DNA of 64,000 nucleotides from Pseudomonas fluorescens. GTDB lineage: Bacteria; Pseudomonadota; Gammaproteobacteria; Pseudomonadales; Pseudomonadaceae. Within the stretch, counting starts at the first letter, position 1; every line of letters begins with the position of its first letter. Below the pieces are notes generated by a model that was not told where the DNA came from, did not search any database, and saw only the letters and a list, made by a program, of their open reading frames with translations. A program made the position numbers and the translations under genes. Below are positions 37,766 through 46,895 of the stretch, piece by piece. The DNA lies in NCBI RefSeq assembly GCF_902498185.1, contig NZ_CABVIX010000005.1:186001-250000 (forward strand), given 5' to 3'.

Positions 37766-39157
37766 ATGTCCGAGATCAGCAGCCTGACCCATGCCATCTC
37801 CGTCGACCCGCACACTGGCGAGCAGATCGGCCACTATGCCTTTGACAACGATGCCGCCCTCGACGCAGCGCTGGCCCGCGCCAAGGCTGGCTTTGGACAA
37901 TGGCGCCGTCAGTCCGTGGCTCAGCGCAGCGAGTATCTCCTGGCGCTGGCCAAGGCCCTGGCCGCCAACGGCGAAGCGCTGGCCGAGATGATCACCCGCG
38001 AGATGGGCAAGCCGATCGCTCAGGCCCGCGGCGAGATCGCCAAGTGCGTCAACCTGTGCCAATGGTACGCCGAGCACGGCCCCGCCATGCTTGCCGCCGA
38101 GCCGACGCTGGTGGAAAACAACAAGGCCCGCATCGAATACCGTCCGATGGGTTCGATCCTGGCCATCATGCCCTGGAACTTCCCCATCTGGCAGGTGCTG
38201 CGCGGTGCCGTGCCGGCGCTGATCGCAGGCAACACCTACGTGCTCAAGCATGCTCCCAACGTCATGGGCAGCGCCTACCTGCTGCTTGAGACTATCCGCC
38301 AGGCCGGCCTGCCAGAAGGCGTGTTCGAAGTGATCAACGTCGCGCCCGAGGGCGTGACCCGCGCCATCAATGATCCGCGGATCACTGCTGTGACCCTTAC
38401 TGGCAGTGTCCGTGCAGGCATGGCCATCGGTGCTCAGGCAGGCGCCGCGCTGAAGAAGTGTGTACTTGAGCTGGGGGGATCGGACCCGTTCATCGTGCTC
38501 GCCGACGCTGACCTGGACGCCGCCGTCAAGGCTGCCGTCGCCGGCCGCTACGGCAATACCGGCCAGGTCTGTGCTGCAGCGAAGCGCCTGATCGTCGAGC
38601 AGAGTGTGATCGACGAGTTCACGGCAAGATTTGTCGAAGCCACGCGCCAGCTCAAGATCGGCAACCCGCTGCATGACGACACCTACATCGGCCCGATGGC
38701 CCGTTTCGACCTGCGTGACGAGCTCGACGGGCAGGTTCAGGCGACCCTTGCCGAAGGCGCGACCTTGCTGCTGGGCGGCCACAAGGCAGATGGCGTGGCG
38801 AACGTCTTCGAGCCTACCGTGCTGGGCGGCGTCACCTCCGCGATGACGGCGTTCAGGCAGGAGCTGTTCGGCCCGGTGGCGGCGATCATCAGTGCCCGTG
38901 ATGCCGATCACGCCGTGGAGCTGGCCAACGACAGTGATTTCGGCCTGGCCTCGACGATCTACACTGCGGACGCTGCACTGGCCGAGCGCATGACTGACGA
39001 GCTGGACACCGGGGCAGTGTTCATCAATGGCTACTGCGCTTCCGATCCTCGCGTGACCTTCGGCGGGGTAAAGAAGAGCGGCTTCGGGCGCGAGCTGTCC
39101 CACTTTGGCGTACGCGAGTTCTGCAACGCGCAGACGGTGTGGCTGGACCGCAACTGA
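37766..39157 (+). CDS. sad: NAD(P)-dependent succinate semialdehyde-type aldehyde dehydrogenase
   Basis: Protein of 463 aa in the aldehyde dehydrogenase superfamily. The general-base Glu is in LELGGSDP (about E235) and the catalytic Cys in GNTGQVCAAAKR (about C269). The cofactor-binding start MPWNFPIWQ and the YneI-type 'NGYCASDPRVTFGGVKKSGFG' region match the Sad/YneI branch rather than GabD. It would oxidise succinate semialdehyde (or a related aldehyde) to the acid. CAGGAGA lies about 10 nt before the ATG at 37766. A divergent LysR regulator probably controls it. Confidence 0.8.
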   Translation: MSEISSLTHAISVDPHTGEQIGHYAFDNDAALDAALARAKAGFGQWRRQSVAQRSEYLLALAKALAANGEALAEMITREMGKPIAQARGEIAKCVNLCQWYAEHGPAMLAAEPTLVENNKARIEYRPMGSILAIMPWNFPIWQVLRGAVPALIAGNTYVLKHAPNVMGSAYLLLETIRQAGLPEGVFEVINVAPEGVTRAINDPRITAVTLTGSVRAGMAIGAQAGAALKKCVLELGGSDPFIVLADADLDAAVKAAVAGRYGNTGQVCAAAKRLIVEQSVIDEFTARFVEATRQLKIGNPLHDDTYIGPMARFDLRDELDGQVQATLAEGATLLLGGHKADGVANVFEPTVLGGVTSAMTAFRQELFGPVAAIISARDADHAVELANDSDFGLASTIYTADAALAERMTDELDTGAVFINGYCASDPRVTFGGVKKSGFGRELSHFGVREFCNAQTVWLDRN

Positions 39158-39158
39158 G

Positions 39159-39185
39159 CCCGAAGCGATAGAGGCGCTTCGCGGG
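39159..39185. terminator. Hairpin after sad
   Basis: CGAAGCG and CGCTTCG arms (39161-39167 and 39175-39181), flanked by CCC/GGG, follow the sad stop directly. No strong U-tract is present. Confidence 0.45.
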
Positions 39186-39202
39186 TTGTGAGAGGGATGT
39201 TG

Positions 39203-39223
39203 CCAGTGGCATAGTGCCACTGG
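39203..39223. terminator. Perfect 9-bp stem, 3-nt loop between convergent genes
   Basis: CCAGTGGCA-TAG-TGCCACTGG lies between sad and the convergent acyltransferase gene. With the hairpin at 39159 it makes a two-stem intergenic element that probably separates the two transcripts. Confidence 0.45.
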
Positions 39224-39307
39224 TCGGCGTTCTACAAAACTTGCTGCGGGGTACAACGTCCTGCAGGCCAAGCCGCAATCACCGTCGGTCCGTCTCATGA
39301 CACCTGT

Positions 39308-41203
39308 TCATGACCGTCCCGCCGGATCCCTCAGCAACGAATACCCGCGCTCCAGCAATGTCTGGCCGATGTACCGTGAGCCGACTTCATTGAGATGCGC
39401 GTTATCCAGGTACAGCAGCTTGCCGCCAATCAGCGGGCTGCAGCGATGGTCGGGGCAGATGACCTGGTTGGGATCGATGAAATGCACCTGCGGGTACTTG
39501 GTCATGATTTTCGTCCAGTAGCGCGGCCGGCTGCTCTCCGTGGTGCCGCAAGCACGGTCGGGGTCGAACATGACGCGGCGGATCGGGCAGGTGGCAGCTT
39601 TGTCGATGGGCTGGTTCTTGAGGATGACGATCACCTGCCCGCTGTGTTCGACCGCGAGGCGAATACTGGCCTCGATCATGCCCTCGGCCGCCTCGTCTCG
39701 CGGCCAGCTGCCTGCCAGCACCACATAGCGATAGTGGTTGTGCTCGATCAGGTCGTAGACCTTTTCATTGCGGGCCGCACAGTGATCGGCGTACACCGGG
39801 GGCATGCCGCCCGTATAGCCGAGCACGGGCAGGCAGTAATCGATTGTGTAGTCCATCAGGCTGATGTTGTCGGGACGCGCAAGGATATCCACCATGCCAG
39901 TGAAATGGTTGGCGAACGAGTCGCCCACGAGGATGCCATCGAGTACTTGCTTTTCAGCACCTATGCGGCAACCACTGTTCGGCTCGGTGCCGTACAGGGC
40001 ATTGGCGACATGGCAGCCGTGGCGGATGTCGGCGGGCTTGTCCAGGGTCATGGCTTCGAGGCGCTCGACCTTGGGGCTGAAGCGCTGCGGAAAGCCCTCC
40101 AACTGCTGGGTCAGCCCTGCCAGCAGCGCCAGGCCTGCCACCGGCACGGCAAAACGCTGGGTCAGCACGCGGGCAAAACTCAACCGCACGCCACTGCGCC
40201 GAAATGGCAACTCGACGTATCGCCAGCACAGCCAGGCCAGCGCTATACCTACCGCCACCACGGCGCACGCAACGACGAAGGTGATCGGTATCTCCAGGTA
40301 GTTGAGATAGGCAATCAACGGCCAATGCCACAGGTAGAGCGAATAGGAAATCAGCCCGACGAACACCATCGGCCGGCTGCTCAGCAGCGGCGAACGCCAG
40401 TCTCCGGCCCCTGCGTAGATCAGCAGAGCAGCGCCCAGGCACGGCCACAGCGCATTAAGGCCTGGGAACGGTTCGTTGCCGTCGAGCAGCACTAGCGACT
40501 GACCGATCAGCAGATAGCCCAGGGCAGCGCAGCCCAAGGCTTTGACCCGGCCGACGGACCGCGGCTGTTGCAGGTAGATGCCCAGCCACCCTCCCAGCAT
40601 GAGCTCGAAAAAGCGCGTCGGCAGCAAGTAGTAGGACGCAGTGGCAAAGACACCGGTCGCGTACTGCGAAAGCCCCACGGCGATCAGCATGCCTATACCC
40701 AAGGTGAGCAGAAGATGCCGTGGGGCCACCCGGTAAACCAGCAGCACCAGCAGCGGCCAGATCACATAGAACTGCTCCTCGATGCCCAGCGACCAGGTAT
40801 GCAGCAGTGGTGCCTCGCTCGCATCGGCAGCAAAGTAGTTGCCGTACTTGAGCCAGATATAGATGTTCGACACCCCCAGCAGTGAATAGAGGGCACTGGC
40901 ATTCAGACGCATGAGGTCGACCGGCGACAGCAGCACGGCGCCCACCACAAGGCAGGCCAGCAGCACCGTGACCAGCGCGGGGGCGATACGGTTGATGCGC
41001 CGTTGGTAGAACTGGCGGAGTGAGAACCGCCCTTCCTGTACTTGCGCGAACACCTGGGAAGTGATCAGGAATCCCGAGATGACAAAGAAGATGTCTACGC
41101 CGATAAAACCGCCCGGCAACAGCGTGGCGCTCAGGTGATGCACGAAGACGGCGAGGACCGCCACCGCGCGCAATCCATCGATATCGGAACGGTACGTGTT
41201 CAT
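39308..41203 (-). CDS. OafA/YrhL-type acyltransferase with SGNH domain
   Basis: Protein of 631 aa. An N-terminal Acyl_transf_3 domain with about ten membrane helices has DGLRAVAVLAVFVHH near the start and the SLGIEEQFYVIWP motif near residue 150. A C-terminal periplasmic SGNH domain (~400-631) has GDSFANHF and a terminal DNAHLNEVG (Asp/His pair). Proteins of this build O-acetylate surface polysaccharides such as O-antigen. No polysaccharide genes are adjacent. The ATG at 41203 has GGAAGG about 9 nt before it; an upstream in-frame start at 41242 is less likely. Confidence 0.85.
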   Translation of the reverse strand: MNTYRSDIDGLRAVAVLAVFVHHLSATLLPGGFIGVDIFFVISGFLITSQVFAQVQEGRFSLRQFYQRRINRIAPALVTVLLACLVVGAVLLSPVDLMRLNASALYSLLGVSNIYIWLKYGNYFAADASEAPLLHTWSLGIEEQFYVIWPLLVLLVYRVAPRHLLLTLGIGMLIAVGLSQYATGVFATASYYLLPTRFFELMLGGWLGIYLQQPRSVGRVKALGCAALGYLLIGQSLVLLDGNEPFPGLNALWPCLGAALLIYAGAGDWRSPLLSSRPMVFVGLISYSLYLWHWPLIAYLNYLEIPITFVVACAVVAVGIALAWLCWRYVELPFRRSGVRLSFARVLTQRFAVPVAGLALLAGLTQQLEGFPQRFSPKVERLEAMTLDKPADIRHGCHVANALYGTEPNSGCRIGAEKQVLDGILVGDSFANHFTGMVDILARPDNISLMDYTIDYCLPVLGYTGGMPPVYADHCAARNEKVYDLIEHNHYRYVVLAGSWPRDEAAEGMIEASIRLAVEHSGQVIVILKNQPIDKAATCPIRRVMFDPDRACGTTESSRPRYWTKIMTKYPQVHFIDPNQVICPDHRCSPLIGGKLLYLDNAHLNEVGSRYIGQTLLERGYSLLRDPAGRS

Positions 41204-41460
41204 GCGCCTGGCCTTCCCTAAGGTAACGGCAATCGGATCCACTAAGGCAATCTGCCACCCCCTAGTTGTAGGAGGGGAACCGACGGTTCGCTAAGGCGGA
41301 AAGTCAAAAAGCCGACGACTGACCGTTTTCTTTACAACAAGGCAAAAAGCCTTTTGAAAACGTCATTTCCCTGTCGCTGAAATACTGGCATGACCGGTAC
41401 TGGCCAAGTACGGAGCACCTGCTAGCGTTGACTGGGCCCCTATCTCCGTAGGAACCGATC

Positions 41461-42138
41461 ATGAGACCACTTATGCGCTCCGTTCTGCTGGGTTCCACTC
41501 TGCTCGCCCTCGCGGCGTGCTCCAGCAACCGTGTCGATCCGAGTGAGTATTCCGGGTTTCTCAAGGACTACAGCCGCCTGCAACCGGCGCAGAGCATGAG
41601 CGGTGTGCCGGTGATGCGCTGGATCGACCCCGACCTCGAGGCTGCGAACTATAGCCAGGTGTTCATCGAGCCCAGCCAGTTCTATCCCCGGCCGCAACCC
41701 ACCGCGGTGATCTCCGCGCAGACCTTGCAGGCCATCACACGCTACTTCAACGACGCGCTGCGGCGGGAGATGGGCAGCGTGATGACCCTCGCTCAAGGTC
41801 CAGGCCCGCAAACCATCGTTGTGCGCCCGGCGATCACCGCCGTGGCGACCCACACGGAGGGGCTCAAGCCCTATGAGGTGATACCGATCGCGCTGGTCGC
41901 GGCGGCGGTCAACACTGCAGCGGGCGGCCGCGACCAGGACGTGGATATCGCGGTCGAGGCGGCTTTCCTTGATGGCGCTACTCAGAAGGTACTGGCCCAG
42001 GTAGTGCGCAAGGGCAGCGGCAAGGAGCTGGAGAATGAGAAGCAGCAGTTGACCCTGGAGGATGTGAAGCCGGTGCTTGATGGCTGGGCCAGCGATATGC
42101 GCAAAAGCTTTGTCGCGTTGAAAGCAAAGGCCCGCTGA
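41461..42138 (+). CDS. DUF3313 lipoprotein
   Basis: Protein of 225 aa with a lipoprotein signal (LLALAAC, lipid-modified C20) and the DUF3313 body, an uncharacterised family of Gram-negative lipoproteins. It is likely anchored in the outer membrane facing the periplasm. It stands alone with a 257-bp upstream gap, in which I see no further gene, shared with the divergent acyltransferase gene. Function unknown. Confidence 0.75.
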   Translation: MRPLMRSVLLGSTLLALAACSSNRVDPSEYSGFLKDYSRLQPAQSMSGVPVMRWIDPDLEAANYSQVFIEPSQFYPRPQPTAVISAQTLQAITRYFNDALRREMGSVMTLAQGPGPQTIVVRPAITAVATHTEGLKPYEVIPIALVAAAVNTAAGGRDQDVDIAVEAAFLDGATQKVLAQVVRKGSGKELENEKQQLTLEDVKPVLDGWASDMRKSFVALKAKAR

Positions 42139-42147
42139 AGGCGGGCC
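42129..42147. terminator. Hairpin over the DUF3313 stop codon
   Basis: GGCCCGC (42129-42135) and GCGGGCC (42141-42147) pair around the TGA at 42136. It sits between convergent genes and lacks a U-tract. Confidence 0.45.
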
Positions 42148-42181
42148 GATGCTGAAAGTCAGGCGTTTCTGGAAAAGCGGA

Positions 42182-43561
42182 TCAGCACTCGACGAATGCT
42201 ACCGCAAGACCGCCGCGCGAGGTTTCCTTGTAGTTGGCGTGCATGTCGGCGCCGGTGTCGCGCATGGTGCGGATCACCCGGTCGAGGGAGATGAAGTGCT
42301 CACCATCACCGCGCAGTGCCATCTGCACGGCGTTGATGGCCTTGACCGCAGCGATTGCGTTGCGCTCGATACACGGTATCTGCACCAGGCCGCCTACAGG
42401 GTCGCAAGTCAGGCCAAGATTGTGCTCCAAGGCGATTTCGGCGGCGTTCTCGAGCTGCGGCGCCGTAGCGCCCAACACCTGGGCAAGCCCTGCGGCGGCC
42501 ATGGCGCAGGCAGAGCCGACTTCGCCCTGGCAACCGACCTCGGCGCCCGAGATCGACGCGTTTTTCTTGCACAGGATGCCAACTGCGGCAGCACTGAGCA
42601 GGAACATCACCACGTCGTCATCACAGGCCTCGGGACTGAACTTCATGTAGTAATGCAATACCGCCGGAATGATCCCGGCCGCGCCATTGGTCGGCGCGGT
42701 GACCATGCGCCCGCCTGCGGCGTTTTCCTCGTTGACCGCCAGCGCGAACAGGTTGACCCATTCCATGGCGCTCAGGGTCGAGCCGATCACGTTCGGCTTG
42801 CCCAGCTCCTGCAGACTGCGGTGCAGCCTGGCCGCACGGCGCTTGACGTTGAGACCGCCGGGCAAAACGCCCTCGTTGCGCAGCCCGTTGTCCACGCATT
42901 CGCGCATGGCCGCCCACAGCTTCAGAATCCCGCTGCGCACTTCGGCTTCGGGACGCCAGGCGCACTCGTTGGCCATCATCAGTTGGCCCACGCTCAGGTC
43001 GTGGGCCTTGCACAGGGCCAGCAACTCGGCCCCGCTTGAAAAGTCATACGGCAGCGTGACCGTGTCCATCTGATCGCCGGCCTCGCTCAACTGCGCCGCC
43101 TCGACAATGAAACCGCCGCCTACCGAGTAGTAGGTCTGCAGCAACAGGCTTGCGCCCTGCTCGTCCAGGGCCTCGAGGCTCATCGCGTTGGGGTGGTAAG
43201 GCAGGCTCTCGTCGAGCAGCAGCATGTCGCGCGGGTAATCGAAATCGATCGGCTGGCTGCCGTCGAGGATCAGGCAGTGTTCGGACATGACCTGGTCGAT
43301 GCGCGAGGCAATGGTCTGCGGATCTATGCGGTCAGGCCACTGACCCATCAGGCCCAGCAGGCAGGCGCGGTCAGTGGCATGGCCAACGCCGGTAGCCGAC
43401 AGCGAGCCATAAAGCCGCACTTCGACGCGCCGTACCTGTGCCAGCAACCCTTGCTCGCGCAGGACCTGAGCGAAGGTCGCGGCGGCGCGCATGGGGCCCA
43501 CCGTGTGGGAACTGGATGGCCCGATGCCGATCTTGAACAGATCAAAAACGCTGATAGCCAT
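42182..43561 (-). CDS. sdaA: L-serine ammonia-lyase, single-chain iron-sulfur type
   Basis: Protein of 459 aa matching the one-chain bacterial L-serine dehydratase. The N-terminal beta domain begins [20 protein letters not shown] and the C-terminal alpha domain carries the cluster cysteines ([10 protein letters not shown] and LTCDPVGG...IPC). It deaminates L-serine to pyruvate in the cytoplasm. It is divergent from a LysR gene over 137 bp that contains a CCTTCA/TGAAGG palindrome, so serine- or glycine-linked control by that regulator is likely. Confidence 0.92.
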   Translation of the reverse strand: MAISVFDLFKIGIGPSSSHTVGPMRAAATFAQVLREQGLLAQVRRVEVRLYGSLSATGVGHATDRACLLGLMGQWPDRIDPQTIASRIDQVMSEHCLILDGSQPIDFDYPRDMLLLDESLPYHPNAMSLEALDEQGASLLLQTYYSVGGGFIVEAAQLSEAGDQMDTVTLPYDFSSGAELLALCKAHDLSVGQLMMANECAWRPEAEVRSGILKLWAAMRECVDNGLRNEGVLPGGLNVKRRAARLHRSLQELGKPNVIGSTLSAMEWVNLFALAVNEENAAGGRMVTAPTNGAAGIIPAVLHYYMKFSPEACDDDVVMFLLSAAAVGILCKKNASISGAEVGCQGEVGSACAMAAAGLAQVLGATAPQLENAAEIALEHNLGLTCDPVGGLVQIPCIERNAIAAVKAINAVQMALRGDGEHFISLDRVIRTMRDTGADMHANYKETSRGGLAVAFVEC

Positions 43562-43600
43562 GCTAATACCTCGCTGGCGGTGTGATCGTTACGGCACGTT

Positions 43601-43614
43601 CCTTCAGTTGAAGG
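43601..43614. promoter_or_regulatory. CCTTCA-N2-TGAAGG palindrome between sdaA and lysR
   Basis: Perfect 6-bp arms sit in the divergent sdaA/LysR promoter region, 40 bp before sdaA and about 86 bp before the regulator gene. Likely the regulator's operator. Confidence 0.4.
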
Positions 43615-43699
43615 AGTCCATCGTTATGGAAGATACTGAAGCCAAGTAGCCACCTTGACCAACGAAACTTTCTAAGCAAGCCTTTAGCAGGACTAAACG

Positions 43700-44650
43700 A
43701 TGCGACGGCAAATGAATGGCCAGATGTATGTCTGGCTGCACGTCTTCTCCTGTGCGGCGCGGCACTTGTCATTTACCCGCAGCGCAGAGGAATTGCACAT
43801 CACGCCTGGAGCGGTCAGCCAGCAGATTCGCCAGCTGGAGGAGCGCCTGGGTTTCCGGCTGTTCCTGCGCCGCGCCCGCGGCGTCGAACTGAGCGCCGAA
43901 GGCCAACGGCTGGCGCAGACCGTCAGTGAGGCCTACGGCAGTATCGACGCCGAACTGCGCCGCCTGGACGCAGGTGAAATCCGTGGCACCGTACGGCTGC
44001 GCTCTATTCCCTCCTTTTTGGCAAAATGGCTGACGCCACGCCTGCCGCGTCTGCAGCAACGCTATCCGGATATCCAGCTGAGCCTGGTCGCCGAAGACAG
44101 CAACCAGGCCCTCGATCCTGGCGATTTCGATCTGGCGGTCGACCTCAACGATGGCAGCTATCCGGGCATGCTTTCGACACCCTTGCTGGACGAGCAGATC
44201 TTTCCGGTGTGCTCGCCGGCCTTGCTGCGCGGTCGCCCGCCCCTGCACGGGCCAGCGGACCTGGTGCACTATCCGTTGCTCCACGACGTCACCGCTTGGC
44301 GCGGCAGCTCGGAATATGCCGAATGGGAGTTCTATCTGGATGGAATAGGCGCCGGGGGCCAGGACGTGCGCCGGGGCCACACGTTCAACCGCAACCACCT
44401 GACCATCGAGGCGGCGATTGCCGGCATCGGGGTGGCCATTGCCCGGCGCACGCTGCTCAATGACGAGCTGGAGCGCGGCGCGCTCATCATTCCCTTCGGC
44501 GTGCCTATCCCCAATCACAAACGGTATGTGTTGCTGTATCTGCCGGGCGGTCTGAATCAACCCGGGGCGCGGGCGGTGCATGACTGGCTGGTAGAAGAAG
44601 CACAGGGGTTCCGGGCACTGCATCCATTGGGAATGGTAGAGGAAATCTAG
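43700..44650 (+). CDS. LysR-family regulator, GcvA/DsdC-like
   Basis: Protein of 316 aa. A winged helix at ~12-70 (RHLSFTRSAEELHITPGAVSQQIRQLE) is followed by a LysR effector domain of the GcvA-like branch (RSIPSFLAKWLTPRLPRL, FDLAVDLNDG). Divergent position next to sdaA suggests it controls serine degradation. DsdC, the D-serine regulator, is a similar case, but no D-serine dehydratase gene is present. Confidence 0.82.
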   Translation: MRRQMNGQMYVWLHVFSCAARHLSFTRSAEELHITPGAVSQQIRQLEERLGFRLFLRRARGVELSAEGQRLAQTVSEAYGSIDAELRRLDAGEIRGTVRLRSIPSFLAKWLTPRLPRLQQRYPDIQLSLVAEDSNQALDPGDFDLAVDLNDGSYPGMLSTPLLDEQIFPVCSPALLRGRPPLHGPADLVHYPLLHDVTAWRGSSEYAEWEFYLDGIGAGGQDVRRGHTFNRNHLTIEAAIAGIGVAIARRTLLNDELERGALIIPFGVPIPNHKRYVLLYLPGGLNQPGARAVHDWLVEEAQGFRALHPLGMVEEI

Positions 44651-44665
44651 AACCGGATCAGCTGT

Positions 44666-45622
44666 TCAGCCCCGCCGTTTGAGGGTTTCGGACGGCAATT
44701 CGCCGAACTGCTGCCGGTAGCTGTCGGAGAACCGTCCCAAGTGCAGGAAACCATGGTCCAGCGCCAGTTCGGTGAGGCTTCGTACCGGACAGCTCGCATC
44801 GGTGAGGCAGGCGTGGACACGCTCCAGCCGAAGCTGGCGAATATATTGCCGGGGCGTGGTGCCCAGATGCCGGTCGAACAGGCCGTACAGGGAACGCAGG
44901 CTCATGCAGGCCTGCTCGGCCAGGGATTCGCTGGACAGTTCCAGCTTCAGATTGCGCTCGATGTAGTCGAGGATCCGCTCCAGGCAGACCGAAGGGGCAT
45001 CGAGGCACTCGCGGCGCACGTTGCAGCTCATCAGCGTCAGCAGCTTGCTGCCGACGATCTGGCTGTAGTGACCCTGCACCCGCGGCAATGAATCGCCGAA
45101 CTCGGCTTCGTGACAGACCATCGCCAGCAGGTTGACGAAACCCTCCAGCTCTTCCAGGCGGTAATGGTTGCGCAAGAAGCGCACGCCGTCGGCTGGCCGT
45201 TGCCAGCGCTGCTCGTCGCAGATCGATTCGATCAGGCGAGCCGGCACCTTGAGAATGAATTTTTCGCAATCCTGGGAATAGGTCAGGTCGACCGGATCGT
45301 CCGGGTTGATCAGCAGCAGCTCGCCAGGCACCAGGTGGTGCTCGCGCTGGTGACCACGCCACAGGCAATTGCCGTTGAGCAGTATCTGCAGGTGATAATT
45401 GGTTTCCAGCGCTGGAGACGTCACCCGTACGCTGCCGCCATAGCTGATACGGCACAGGTCGAGCTCCGCGAACTTGCGGTGGTTGAGACTGGCCAGGGGA
45501 TGAGTGGTCGGCGCCAGGCCGATGCAGTGCTGGCCGACATGCTGGTTCACGTAATCGGACACTGCATACGGGTCGGCGTGATGAAACACGCTACTGCGCT
45601 CGCTCAGCAGGTAGCTTTGCAT
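44666..45622 (-). CDS. AraC-family regulator of the BenR/XylS type
   Basis: Protein of 318 aa. Its N-terminal half is strongly XylS/BenR-like (HADPYAVSDYVNQHVGQHCI, LDLCRISYGGSVRV, WRGH, PGELLLINPDD, YSQDCEKFILK), and it ends in two AraC helix-turn-helices (LDHGFLHLGRFSDSYRQQFGELPS). XylS/BenR activate benzoate-pathway operons on binding benzoates. The start at 45622 aligns with the XylS start; in-frame ATGs at 45628 and 45643 are alternatives. No benABCD, antABC or other aromatic catabolic genes are adjacent, so it is an orphan here and its target is unknown. Confidence 0.85.
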   Translation of the reverse strand: MQSYLLSERSSVFHHADPYAVSDYVNQHVGQHCIGLAPTTHPLASLNHRKFAELDLCRISYGGSVRVTSPALETNYHLQILLNGNCLWRGHQREHHLVPGELLLINPDDPVDLTYSQDCEKFILKVPARLIESICDEQRWQRPADGVRFLRNHYRLEELEGFVNLLAMVCHEAEFGDSLPRVQGHYSQIVGSKLLTLMSCNVRRECLDAPSVCLERILDYIERNLKLELSSESLAEQACMSLRSLYGLFDRHLGTTPRQYIRQLRLERVHACLTDASCPVRSLTELALDHGFLHLGRFSDSYRQQFGELPSETLKRRG

Positions 45623-45937
45623 GGGCATGGCACTCGATATCATTATTGTTCTGGTCGCCGCTGGCTACCAGCAAGGCGGGTGCGGGCGGTCGTTCACGGT
45701 CGTCAAGCCGGTGCGCCATCGGGATACGGGGGCAGTCGATGGCGGGCACGCTGCTGCCAGACTACGCAAGAACGGCCTCTGGCAGCAATGCCTTCCGACA
45801 AAGAGCGTGCGAATATCGGACGACCGCACGCCCGGACACAGCTTGCAAACCTCTAGCAGGACCACTGAGAGAATTTTCGTACATCCGCATGGACTCATCT
45901 GTTACAACCCGCCGATATCTTCGAGGTCACTGCGTTC

Positions 45938-46870
45938 ATGTCTGTATCGCTTTTCACCCGCCTTCAGCGGCGCTGGTTTTCCATTCTTTGCATGGTGGCG
46001 CTGATCGTCGGCCTGCCCGCCGGTTGCGGGGTTCTGCAACACAAGGAGCGCGAACTGGTGTTCCGTATCGAGCCTGGCGACGCCAGCTGGTATCGCGGCC
46101 TGCCCAGCACCGTCCAGGAGCTCGACTTGCGTGCGCGAGGCTTCAAGGACGACCAGAGCCTGCACGCGTGGTGGTGGCCCGCCCAGCGCGCCAATGCACC
46201 GGCCGTGCTCTACCTGCACGGCGTACGCTGGAACCTCACCGGTCAGCTGTTCCGCATCGAGCAGCTGCACGCAATGGGCTTCTCGGTACTGGCGGTGGAC
46301 TACCGCGGATTCGGCCAGAGCCGCGGCGACCTGCCATCCGAGACCACCGTCTATGAAGATGCACAGATCGCCTGGGAGCGTTTCAGCCAGCTCCAGCCTG
46401 ACCCCAGCAAGCGCCTGATCTACGGGCATTCGCTGGGCGGCGCCGTGGCCGTGGAGCTGGCCGCCGAGCTGGCGCGCCAGGCCGGGAAAGATGGCCAGGC
46501 CATGCCCGCGCGAGGGCTGATACTCGAGTCGACCTTCACGTCACTGGGTGATGTAGCGGCAGCGGTGGCCGATACCAGCCTGCCGATCCGCTGGCTGCTG
46601 TCGCAGAAGTTCGACTCCATCGACAAGATCGGCGCCATCGACTTGCCGTTGCTGGTGGTCCATGGCCTGGACGACCGCTACGTTCCGCCGCGCTTCAGCG
46701 AGCAGTTGTTCGAGGCCGCACGGCAACCCAAGACACTGCTGCTGGTGCCCGGGGCCAGTCACAACAACAGCATGAGCCTGGGCGGGCAACGTTACCGACA
46801 GGCGATCGACGCATTGTTGCAAGGCAAGCTGTCGGCGCTGCCTCCAGGGATTGCGGCCCCTGCCAGCTGA
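45938..46870 (+). CDS. Alpha/beta hydrolase with N-terminal membrane anchor
   Basis: Protein of 310 aa. A hydrophobic N-terminus ends in LPAGC, which may be a lipobox. The alpha/beta fold follows: LHGVRWN, VDYRGFGQSRG, the nucleophile elbow GHSLGG (Ser ~165), then an Asp in VHGLDDRYVPP and His in PGASHNN. This is the BEM46/YfhR-type serine hydrolase pattern. It is probably inner-membrane or lipid anchored and faces the periplasm. The substrate is unknown. GAGGT lies about 12 nt before the ATG. The 315-bp gap before it (45623-45937) shows no gene. Confidence 0.72.
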   Translation: MSVSLFTRLQRRWFSILCMVALIVGLPAGCGVLQHKERELVFRIEPGDASWYRGLPSTVQELDLRARGFKDDQSLHAWWWPAQRANAPAVLYLHGVRWNLTGQLFRIEQLHAMGFSVLAVDYRGFGQSRGDLPSETTVYEDAQIAWERFSQLQPDPSKRLIYGHSLGGAVAVELAAELARQAGKDGQAMPARGLILESTFTSLGDVAAAVADTSLPIRWLLSQKFDSIDKIGAIDLPLLVVHGLDDRYVPPRFSEQLFEAARQPKTLLLVPGASHNNSMSLGGQRYRQAIDALLQGKLSALPPGIAAPAS

Positions 46871-46895
46871 CTCGGCAGCCATTGCCGCCCAGGCT

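Noticed and set aside
39159-39223. P. putida REP element
   Set aside because: The CTTCGCGGGTT stretch resembles part of a REP, but the full conserved REP palindrome is not present, so it was called as simple hairpins.
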